Source: an uncultured Clostridium sp. | Lineage (GTDB): Bacteria; Bacillota; Clostridia; Clostridiales; Clostridiaceae | NCBI GenBank assembly: GCA_934777095.1 | Contig: CAKVNP010000116.1 | Span: forward strand, 1-6,851 | Length of the DNA: 6,851 nucleotides | Reading direction: 5' to 3' | In this document: positions 1 to 4,972 of the stretch, in pieces | Position numbering within the stretch: position 1 is the first letter of the stretch | How the letters are laid out: each line of letters begins with the position of its first letter | The notes under the pieces: model-generated | Seen by the model: only the letters and a program-made list of their open reading frames with translations | What the model was told of the DNA's origin: nothing | Databases searched by the model: none | Made by a program: the position numbers and the translations under genes

Positions 1-45
1 TCCTTCTCTTGCTTTGTTTAACATTTCTTTAGCTGAAACTAACAT
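1..45 (-). CDS. fba: Class II fructose-1,6-bisphosphate aldolase, N-terminal fragment (cut by window edge)
   Basis: Only the first 15 codons are visible, reading MLVSAKEMLNKAREG. This matches the start I know for clostridial and bacillary class II fructose-bisphosphate aldolases (xLVSxKEMLxKAxEGxYAVGxFN). That enzyme is a zinc-dependent cytosolic enzyme that cleaves fructose 1,6-bisphosphate to glyceraldehyde 3-phosphate and dihydroxyacetone phosphate in glycolysis. The start codon is the ATG at 43-45, with a GGAGG ribosome binding site at 53-57 on the same strand. The catalytic and metal-binding residues lie outside the window, so the call rests on N-terminal similarity alone. The gene is divergent from the PHP gene and has its own promoter candidate at 134-162. 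Confidence 0.72.
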   Translation of the reverse strand, partial: MLVSAKEMLNKAREG

Positions 46-133
46 GGCAAAACCTCCGTATATTTCTTTTTATAATTGTAAGGTAACAATATATATAATT
101 ATTTAAATATATGTAAAATACCCTCTATTGGTT

Positions 134-162
134 ATTATACCCTAAAAGTAATAGAATGAAAA
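134..162 (-). promoter_or_regulatory. Putative sigma-A promoter for the aldolase gene
   Basis: On the minus strand a perfect TATAAT lies at 134-139. It is preceded, after a 17-bp spacer, by TTTTCA at 157-162, which matches TTGACA at four of six positions. The transcript would have a leader of roughly 80 bases before the aldolase start codon. The assignment rests on consensus match and position only. Confidence 0.5.
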
Positions 163-178
163 CAAAAATATGAACTAT

Positions 179-212
179 TAATAATATTTAAAATAATCTG
201 AAAATATTATTA
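179..212. repeat. AT-only inverted repeat in the aldolase/PHP intergenic region
   Basis: TAATAATATTT at 179-189 pairs perfectly with AAATATTATTA at 202-212 around a 12-base loop. No T-run follows it, so it does not look like a terminator. It consists only of A and T in an AT-rich spacer, so it may be chance. Apart from this and the two promoter candidates, I see nothing definite in the 285-base spacer at 46-330. Confidence 0.3.
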
Positions 213-283
213 TATGGCGCAAAAAGTAGGAATATAATGTTGTTTTTATGATATATAGTGAAGTATTTTGTATTAATATAGCG

Positions 284-300
284 TATAATTAAGGTATAAT
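284..300 (+). promoter_or_regulatory. Putative -10 elements upstream of the PHP gene
   Basis: Two TATAAT hexamers occur 11 bp apart, at 284-289 and 295-300, shortly before the GGAGGG ribosome binding site of the PHP gene. Neither has a good -35 at normal spacing: TTGTAT at 268-273 is 21 bp from the second hexamer and TATTAA at 271-276 is 18 bp from it. The transcription start therefore probably lies around 300-310, but the exact promoter is uncertain. Confidence 0.35.
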
Positions 301-330
301 ATAAATCTTTTATTTGGAGGGAGAAGTCAT

Positions 331-1167
331 ATGTTAACTGATTTACATATACATAGTTATTATTCTGATGGAACTATGTCACCAAAAGAAATTGTAGAAG
401 AGGCTAAAAAAAGGAATGTTGAGATTATAGCTATAACTGATCATAATGTTTTAGCTTCTTATGAAGAGTTAAAAGAAGCAGCTAAGGAAAATGGCATAAC
501 AGCAATTAGAGGTGTAGAAATAGATGCTAGATTTGAAGATATAATTGTTCATGTGCTGGCTTATAACTTTAATGATAATGAAAAATTATTTTCTTTAATT
601 AATAAAGCAAAAGATGAGCTTTTAGAAACTAGTATAGAGCTTATCAGAAAAATGGAAAAGGATTATGATAGCATATCAAGCCAGGATTATGAGTCTTATG
701 AATATGATAGGAGAAAAGGTGGCTGGAAGGGGCTTCATTACCTTTTCGATAGAGGAATAAGTGAAAAATTATTTGATGGAGTTAAATTCTATGGGAAGTA
801 TAATTGTGGACATGAATATTTTGATTATCCTTCAGTAAAAGAGGTAGCAGAAGCTGTTCATGAAGCAGGAGGATATTTAGTGCTTGCCCACCCATGTAAT
901 TATTATAAAAATAATACTAAAGAAGAAGTACTAGAGAAGCTTAATAAATTTAAGGAAATAGGAATTGATGGAGTTGAATGTTATTATCCAGCCAACAGTG
1001 AAATGATGACAGAAACATGTGTGGATTTCTGTAAGGAAAATAACATGATAATTACTGCAGGGTCAGATGAACATGGTGCATTCACAGCCTTTAGCAAAGG
1101 TGTGGATTATTATATCGGAGCTGTTAATAAAGATAGTTCAGAATTAAATCTAAAAGGATTATTGTAA
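331..1167 (+). CDS. PHP-domain metal-dependent phosphoesterase
   Basis: A 278-residue cytosolic protein of the polymerase and histidinol phosphatase (PHP) superfamily. Members are hydrolases that use two or three metal ions to cleave phosphate esters, including nucleoside 3',5'-bisphosphate phosphatases and 5'-3' exoribonucleases of the YciV/RNase AM type. All expected metal-ligand motifs are visible: H6-x-H8 followed by YSDG (D13), TDH at 36-38, GVE at 61-63, H74, AHP at 186-188 and GSDEH at 244-248. The enzyme is therefore probably active. A region of about 55 residues at roughly 105-165, rich in Tyr, Asp and Gly, separates the N- and C-terminal ligand groups. The start is supported by GGAGGG at 316-321, nine bases upstream of the ATG. 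The gene stands alone and ends at a strong terminator. The family is secure; the natural substrate cannot be read from sequence. Confidence 0.9.
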   Translation: MLTDLHIHSYYSDGTMSPKEIVEEAKKRNVEIIAITDHNVLASYEELKEAAKENGITAIRGVEIDARFEDIIVHVLAYNFNDNEKLFSLINKAKDELLETSIELIRKMEKDYDSISSQDYESYEYDRRKGGWKGLHYLFDRGISEKLFDGVKFYGKYNCGHEYFDYPSVKEVAEAVHEAGGYLVLAHPCNYYKNNTKEEVLEKLNKFKEIGIDGVECYYPANSEMMTETCVDFCKENNMIITAGSDEHGAFTAFSKGVDYYIGAVNKDSSELNLKGLL

Positions 1168-1170
1168 AGG

Positions 1171-1215
1171 AAAGAAACAGGGTGAAAATATATTCATCCT
1201 GTTTCTTTATTTTTT
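1171..1215 (+). terminator. Rho-independent terminator after the PHP gene
   Basis: A 16-bp stem pairs 1171-1186 with 1193-1208, with one G-U pair and a 6-base AATATA loop, and is followed by a T-rich run at 1206-1215. It starts four bases after the PHP stop codon. The repressor gene converges on it, and its stop codon lies in the T-run. In the minus direction no good U-run follows, so it may terminate that transcript less efficiently. Confidence 0.9.
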
Positions 1216-1978
1216 AGATCAAATTAATATTAAAGTTTTCTAACGTGCTAATAATTGTTTTATCGGGGATAGATTCAGTAATTACGCCAGTAAATTCTCC
1301 AATATTTGCGAAAGCAAAGTTTCCGTTAGCTTTAAATTTCGAATTCAACATAACTAAATAAACCTCTTGAGAAATATTCATAACTGAATTTTTTAAGATA
1401 GCATCATCAGAAAGGGCAGTGATTGCTATGCCATCTTTTAAATCAATTCCTGTGCAGCCGATGAAAGCTTTGTTGCAACGATATCTTTTGGTTTGTTCGA
1501 TAGAGAGCGAACCTATATTACCGCCAACTACTGAATTATATTCACCGCCAATAAAGATAAATTTAGTCTTGGAGTTTTCAGGAATTAGAGAGGCAATCTG
1601 CAGCATATTGGTAATTATTGTGGCCTCTTTATCATTTTCAACCATATATTTAGCTATTAGGTATGAGATGCTAGAGGCGTCTAAAAAGATAGTATCTTTG
1701 TCAGCAACAAGATTAAATGCTTTTTTAGCAGTAATTTGTTTTAAATCAGTATCTTTTTCTACACGTGTATGAAAACTTTCAATATTTGCAATAGTATGCT
1801 TTATATTAATTGCACCACCGTAAGTCCTCTTTAATAGATTTTGTTTTTCAAGAGCCTGCAGATCTTTTCTTATCATGCTTTCACTTATGTTAAATTCCTG
1901 GCTTAATTCCTTAACTAGTACTTTTCCATTTTTGTCTAATAAGTTCAAAATATATTTATAGCGTTCTTCAGTAAACAT
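1214..1978 (-). CDS. DeoR-family transcriptional repressor
   Basis: A 254-residue repressor with the two-domain DeoR layout. The N-terminal winged helix-turn-helix (about residues 3-57) contains the typical VKELSQEFNISESMIRKDL helix pair and ends in the family signature LLKRTYGGA. The C-terminal DeoRC domain (about 75-235) is an isomerase-like fold that usually binds a phosphorylated sugar. It shows TIFLDASSIS at 96-105, FIGGEYN at 142-148, FIGCTGID at 172-179, and K196 and K214 in the usual places. The reading frame is open up to 2044, but the ATG at 1976-1978 is preferred: TGAGGT lies at 1987-1992, eight bases upstream, and the family normally begins M-x-x-x-E-R. It is divergent from the HAD phosphatase, and operator-like repeats overlap both promoters, suggesting autoregulation and control of the phosphatase. 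The inducing sugar phosphate is not evident. Confidence 0.92.
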   Translation of the reverse strand: MFTEERYKYILNLLDKNGKVLVKELSQEFNISESMIRKDLQALEKQNLLKRTYGGAINIKHTIANIESFHTRVEKDTDLKQITAKKAFNLVADKDTIFLDASSISYLIAKYMVENDKEATIITNMLQIASLIPENSKTKFIFIGGEYNSVVGGNIGSLSIEQTKRYRCNKAFIGCTGIDLKDGIAITALSDDAILKNSVMNISQEVYLVMLNSKFKANGNFAFANIGEFTGVITESIPDKTIISTLENFNINLI

Positions 1979-1986
1979 ATTGTAAT

Positions 1987-1992
1987 ACCTCA
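1987..1992 (-). promoter_or_regulatory. Ribosome binding site that sets the repressor start
   Basis: TGAGGT on the minus strand sits eight bases before the ATG at 1978. It overlaps the next in-frame upstream ATG (at 1993), which argues against the longer reading starting at 2044 or 1993. Confidence 0.65.
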
Positions 1993-2015
1993 TAATTAAG
2001 TTCTTGTTTATTATC

Positions 2016-2044
2016 ATTATAATATAAATGAACTTTTGATACAA
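2016..2044 (-). promoter_or_regulatory. Putative promoter for the DeoR-family gene
   Basis: On the minus strand TATAAT at 2016-2021 is preceded by TTGTAT at 2039-2044 with a 17-bp spacer. The -10 is perfect, but the -35 matches only TTG. The -10 is covered by an operator-like repeat at 2010-2018. Confidence 0.45.
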
Positions 2045-2073
2045 TTGACAAATGATAATGAATAGAATAAAAT
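2045..2073 (+). promoter_or_regulatory. Sigma-A promoter for the HAD phosphatase gene
   Basis: A perfect -35 TTGACA at 2045-2050 is followed, after a 17-bp spacer, by TAAAAT at 2068-2073, one mismatch from TATAAT. Transcription would start near 2080, giving a short leader that carries the GGGGGAG ribosome binding site. This is the best promoter match in the window. Confidence 0.72.
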
Positions 2074-2102
2074 GATAACAAATGAGAAGGGGGAGTGCTT
2101 AT

Positions 2103-2897
2103 ATGAAAAAAGCTATTTTTTTAGATATAGATGGAACTATTTTAGATTGCTTAGGTGGTATAAATAATATAACAGGAAGAGTAAGGGAAGCAATTAAGAG
2201 GGTACAAGCGGAAGGAAACTATGTTTTTGTTGCAACCGGAAGGCCATATGCATTTATAAGCCAGGCTCTTTTGGATTTTGGATTTGATGGATTTATCTTG
2301 GCTAATGGTGCACAAGTAATCATAAATGATAAAGTTATTTACGATGAATTTATCGAGCAGGATTACATGATAAACTTAATTAATGAATTAGAACAGCACA
2401 AAATACAATACATGCTTGAAGGCGCATATTATTCTTATTTGAAAAAAGAATTTAAGGAATTCCATAATTATTATGATAAAGTGGGAATTTCAAAAAAGCT
2501 AATCAGAGAAGAATTTAATATAAATGATATCTTTATTCATAAAATAGAGCTTTTATGCTTGAATGAGGAATCAAAGAAGGAATGTTTATCTTTAATTAGC
2601 GGAAATCCTAAGTATGATTATTTCTGTAGTATAAGAGAGGATGTTTTTGAATTATATATGAAAGATAATACTAAAGCCCATGGAATAATAAAAGCTTTAG
2701 ATTATTTAAATATTCCTCTTGAAAACAGTTATGCTTTTGGAGATGGCACAAATGATATAGAAATGCTGCAGGCTGTTGGCTGTGGTATTGCTATGGGTAA
2801 TGCTAGTGATGAAGTAAAAGGATATGCAGATAAGATAACAGATACTGTCCATAATGATGGGGTAGCGGTAGGAATTGAAGAATTTGTTCTTTGTTAA
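2103..2897 (+). CDS. Cof-type HAD-IIB sugar-phosphate phosphatase
   Basis: A 264-residue cytosolic phosphatase of the haloacid dehalogenase superfamily, Cof/IIB subgroup, with the full catalytic set. Motif I is FLDIDGT, with nucleophile D8 and acid/base D10. Motif II is VATGR with T45. Motif III is K191 in NTKAHGI. Motif IV is GDGTND at 213-218, with Mg-binding D214 and D218. A mixed alpha/beta cap domain lies between motifs II and III, at about residues 80-185. Family members remove phosphate from sugar phosphates, pyridoxal phosphate or flavin precursors, and the substrate cannot be told here. The ATG at 2103 is chosen over 2082 because GGGGGAG at 2089-2095 sits seven bases before it and the family begins directly with MKKAIFLDIDGT. 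It is divergent from the DeoR repressor and has operator-like repeats over its promoter, which suggests induction by a sugar phosphate. A strong terminator follows at once. Confidence 0.93.
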   Translation: MKKAIFLDIDGTILDCLGGINNITGRVREAIKRVQAEGNYVFVATGRPYAFISQALLDFGFDGFILANGAQVIINDKVIYDEFIEQDYMINLINELEQHKIQYMLEGAYYSYLKKEFKEFHNYYDKVGISKKLIREEFNINDIFIHKIELLCLNEESKKECLSLISGNPKYDYFCSIREDVFELYMKDNTKAHGIIKALDYLNIPLENSYAFGDGTNDIEMLQAVGCGIAMGNASDEVKGYADKITDTVHNDGVAVGIEEFVLC

Positions 2898-2935
2898 AAA
2901 AATAAGGTGCCAAAAATATAGCACCTTATTTTTTT
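2896..2935 (+). terminator. Rho-independent terminator after the HAD phosphatase gene
   Basis: A perfect 15-bp stem pairs 2896-2910 with 2921-2935 around a 10-base loop. Its GC-containing core is AAGGTGC/GCACCTT, flanked by seven A's on the left and seven T's on the right. It overlaps the stop codon and is symmetric enough to work in both directions, although the next gene lies on the same strand. Confidence 0.92.
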
Positions 2936-3017
2936 ATGTAAAGTTATATTAAATGTAACCAAAATCTCCTAACTACATAATATATATTATAAAAATATTA
3001 TATGGGAGAGGATAGCT

Positions 3018-3332
3018 ATGAGATGTTATTTTGATAATGAAGTTTGTGGATGGAATCTTAGACCTAGAAAAGCAGCATGCTTAACTAGAAATCTTGTTGA
3101 TTGTTTTGAAGATGCTCTTAATGATGTTGTTGGTGTAAGCTATAGGGTTTTATTTTTATTAGGAACAGCTAAAGAAGAGGAAGTAACTAGCTATTTAGTA
3201 TTAGTAAGAAGTGTTACAGCAACTTTCCCAGCAGTTGAAGGGTTAGCAATAGCAGTAATAACTAGAGTAAATGGTGAATGTACTGTAGAAAATATAGTTA
3301 GTATCTGTCCACTAGATGAAGATGAAGAATAA
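3018..3332 (+). CDS. Conserved-looking hypothetical protein, 104 residues, six cysteines
   Basis: I do not recognise this protein. A GGGAGAGG ribosome binding site at 3004-3011, six bases before the ATG, supports it as a real gene. It stands alone between the HAD terminator and a hairpin. The N-terminal third is basic and Cys-containing (C3, C10, C21, C29, with the segment LRPRKAAC). The middle (about 36-82) reads like alternating beta strands (GVSYRVLFLLG, TSYLVLVRSVTATF, GLAIAVITRV). The C-terminus has C88 and C97 and ends in an acidic DEDEE tail. There is no signal peptide and no long membrane segment, so it is probably a small soluble alpha/beta protein. The cysteines do not form an obvious CxxC zinc motif. 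No convincing sigma-A promoter is visible upstream. Function unknown. Confidence 0.75.
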   Translation: MRCYFDNEVCGWNLRPRKAACLTRNLVDCFEDALNDVVGVSYRVLFLLGTAKEEEVTSYLVLVRSVTATFPAVEGLAIAVITRVNGECTVENIVSICPLDEDEE

Positions 3333-3366
3333 AAAGTATTAAAAGATTAAGATAATAATATAATGG

Positions 3367-3397
3367 AGAACTATAGCTTTAGCGGCTATAGTTCTTT
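3367..3397. terminator. Hairpin between convergent genes, probable bidirectional terminator
   Basis: AGAACTATAGC at 3367-3377 pairs perfectly with GCTATAGTTCT at 3385-3395 around a 7-base loop. Only short T-runs follow on the plus strand (TTTGTAGTTATTT), and the flank on the minus strand is a mixed AT tract. It lies between the 104-residue gene and the convergent pentapeptide gene and could end both transcripts, though less strongly than the two canonical terminators upstream. Confidence 0.65.
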
Positions 3398-3401
3398 GTA
3401 G

Positions 3402-4046
3402 TTATTTAATATTTATATTTAAAAGTCTTGTAAGATCAAGGGCCTGCATAGAGGAAACTGTTGAACCAGCAATATCTGAAATTTCAACGTCTATACCGGT
3501 TATATCACAGGAAGTAAGGTCTATTTTATTTAAAGAAGTCTTACTGAAATATGCATTAATTAAATTTGTATTATTAAAGCTGGTATTTTGTAGCTTTGCT
3601 TCTTGAACGGCAGCTTCTTGTAAATTAGATTCTACAATATTGACATTCTTGAATTTAGTAAAAGAAAAATTAGCATATTTACCAATACAGCCATTAATAA
3701 GCACATCTTTCAGCGAGCAGTCATCAAATTTAGCACCAAGCAGCTTACAATTTATAAATTCAGTTCTATGTATACTGCCACCGCTGAATTCAATATTAGA
3801 TAAATCACAGTTTTCAAATACGACATCTATAATATCAGCATGTTTTAGAGAACAATTACTAAATGCCACATTTTTAAAGACACATGAATCAATGGTAAAG
3901 CCAGTGTCATATTTATCTTCAATAAGTTCATTTTCCAAAGTCTTATTTTGAATTTTATCATTTTCTATAATTTCATCATATATGTCATGTATTTCTTCAA
4001 GTTCATCTATAAATTTAGGTTTTTGTAATTTTATTAGTTTACTCAT
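3402..4046 (-). CDS. Pentapeptide-repeat protein
   Basis: A 214-residue protein of which residues 55-189 form 27 consecutive pentapeptides in unbroken register. The central position is nearly always F, L, I or V (F57, F62, L67 and so on); the only clear exception is G122. Such sequences fold into a right-handed four-sided beta helix. The first 54 residues are acidic and look helical (IDELEEIHDIYDEIIEND), and the last 25 form a capping tail (SSMQALDLTRLLNINIK). Seven cysteines (55, 65, 80, 100, 110, 120, 180) occupy the inward i-2 position. The gyrase-protecting proteins Qnr and MfpA share this architecture and size, but nothing here proves that role. The ATG at 4046 is preferred over the in-frame GTG at 4055 because AGAAGGTGA at 4053-4060 is its ribosome binding site and would overlap the GTG. 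No good sigma-A promoter is visible. It is divergent from the Asn-rich membrane protein gene. Confidence 0.88.
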   Translation of the reverse strand: MSKLIKLQKPKFIDELEEIHDIYDEIIENDKIQNKTLENELIEDKYDTGFTIDSCVFKNVAFSNCSLKHADIIDVVFENCDLSNIEFSGGSIHRTEFINCKLLGAKFDDCSLKDVLINGCIGKYANFSFTKFKNVNIVESNLQEAAVQEAKLQNTSFNNTNLINAYFSKTSLNKIDLTSCDITGIDVEISDIAGSTVSSMQALDLTRLLNINIK

Positions 4047-4052
4047 TAAATT

Positions 4053-4060
4053 CACCTTCT
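4053..4060 (-). promoter_or_regulatory. Ribosome binding site that sets the pentapeptide protein start
   Basis: AGAAGGTG(A) on the minus strand is a strong anti-16S match six to seven bases before the ATG at 4046. It overlaps the alternative GTG at 4053-4055, so the longer 217-residue reading is unlikely. Confidence 0.65.
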
Positions 4061-4069
4061 AAAAATATT

Positions 4070-4098
4070 TTCACACTTAAAATGATAAACCATATATA
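4070..4098 (+). promoter_or_regulatory. Putative promoter for the Asn-rich membrane protein gene
   Basis: TTCACA at 4070-4075 matches the -35 consensus at five of six positions. After a 17-bp spacer it is followed by TATATA at 4093-4098, four of six to TATAAT. Transcription would begin near 4105, leaving a very short leader. This fits translation from the ATG at 4131 better than from 4119. Confidence 0.45.
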
Positions 4099-4130
4099 GA
4101 TAAAGTGAAAGTGATTTTATGGAGAGCAAA

Positions 4131-4949
4131 ATGAAGCATAAAAATTATGAAAATAATAATAATAAAAATAATAATAATTTAGAAATAGATATGAAGGAAT
4201 TAGAGTTACTGCAACAGCAGTTTATAGGATGTATTTTCATTTTATTATCAGATATTATTGCTTTTTCTTCACTTTCTCAAATAATAATCTTAAGAGAAAA
4301 TAATGAAAATAATATTAATGAATACTTAGTATTAATAATTCAAGCTGAAATTTTTGCAGTAATTTCAAGAGTAATTTTCTTAAATGTTGATTTTACAAGA
4401 TATGCTGATCTTTATGAAAGATATGAAAATGGCGAGATAAATTTTTCACTTGAGCCTAATATAGTTATTAATATAGCTGACATATATAACTTAATTAATT
4501 ATGTTTATGCATACTTAGGAGCCATAGGAATATATAATTTGAATCAAGTTATTTCATTAAGTAATATAGAGCTTTTAGAGTTACAGGTGGAATCTGTCTT
4601 TATACATCTTTTATCTGATTTTTTTCTAATAGAATCAACCTTAGAAAGTATACAGTTAGTTAAAAATAGATATGAGGTTGAAAAAATACCAATACAAAAT
4701 CCAGATTTAGCAGCCATAGATTTTGCAATTCTTAATCATATTTCAAAAATATTATATGTTAATTTTGTATTTAAATCATATGAAATTACAGCGCAGAATT
4801 TAGTAGAGAGAGGATTAGAAGAATTATTGATTGGCAATAAATATATGATAATATCAGGTGTTAGCTCAATTGTAGCAAGTTATTATATCCTTATTGCTGT
4901 TTATGAAATCTATAACAGACATATAGTAGAGCCAGTTTTTGCAGTATAA
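4131..4949 (+). CDS. Hypothetical hydrophobic, probably membrane protein with Asn-rich N-terminus
   Basis: I do not recognise the family. The 272-residue product begins with a charged, asparagine-rich tail (residues 5-16) coded almost wholly by AAT codons, then a short acidic helix-like stretch. Hydrophobic segments follow at about 31-54, 64-86, 109-136, 155-170, 195-214 and 238-260. Several contain Asp or Glu (SDIIAF, IIQAEIF, INIADIY, LLSDFF), so they may be membrane helices with polar faces or a helical bundle, and topology is uncertain. There is no signal peptide cleavage site and no catalytic motif I can name. The start is a choice: the ATG at 4131 has GGAG at 4121-4124 at good spacing, while the in-frame ATG at 4119 (adding MESK) has only a weak AGTGAT match. 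The broken desaturase gene follows 23 bp downstream, probably in the same transcript. Confidence 0.8.
   Translation: MKHKNYENNNNKNNNNLEIDMKELELLQQQFIGCIFILLSDIIAFSSLSQIIILRENNENNINEYLVLIIQAEIFAVISRVIFLNVDFTRYADLYERYENGEINFSLEPNIVINIADIYNLINYVYAYLGAIGIYNLNQVISLSNIELLELQVESVFIHLLSDFFLIESTLESIQLVKNRYEVEKIPIQNPDLAAIDFAILNHISKILYVNFVFKSYEITAQNLVERGLEELLIGNKYMIISGVSSIVASYYILIAVYEIYNRHIVEPVFAV
4152..4178 (+). repeat. AAT trinucleotide repeat in the coding region
   Basis: Four AAT codons, one AAA and four more AAT codons encode NNNNKNNNN near the N-terminus of the hydrophobic protein. Slippage would change the number of Asn residues by whole codons without breaking the frame. Confidence 0.85.
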
Positions 4950-4972
4950 ATAATAAGGAAGTGGTAATTACC

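Larger units (their letters stand above)
2010..2079. promoter_or_regulatory. Divergent promoter region with three operator-like repeats
   Basis: ATTATCATT at 2010-2018 is inverted relative to AATGATAAT at 2051-2059 and AATGATAAC at 2071-2079. The last two are direct repeats with a 20-bp period, about two helical turns. The first copy overlaps the likely -10 of the repressor gene. The second lies between the -35 and -10 of the phosphatase promoter, and the third overlaps that -10 and the likely transcription start. This arrangement fits repression of both genes by the adjacent DeoR protein. The core is AT-rich and single copies also occur elsewhere in the window (for example 571-579 and 4081-4088), so clustering is the main argument. 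Confidence 0.5.

Noticed and set aside
46..330. Riboswitch or leader RNA in the aldolase/PHP spacer
   Set aside because: Only an AT-only inverted repeat is present. There is no GC-containing helix set, conserved aptamer motif or terminator before either gene.
1419..1772. 117-codon plus-strand open frame
   Set aside because: It lies wholly antisense inside the DeoR repressor gene, has no ribosome binding site and gives a composition unlike any family.
2706..2924. 72-codon minus-strand open frame
   Set aside because: It is antisense to the motif IV end of the HAD phosphatase gene and begins inside the terminator hairpin.
3640..3951. 103-codon plus-strand open frame
   Set aside because: It is antisense to the pentapeptide repeats, whose periodic composition keeps this frame open.
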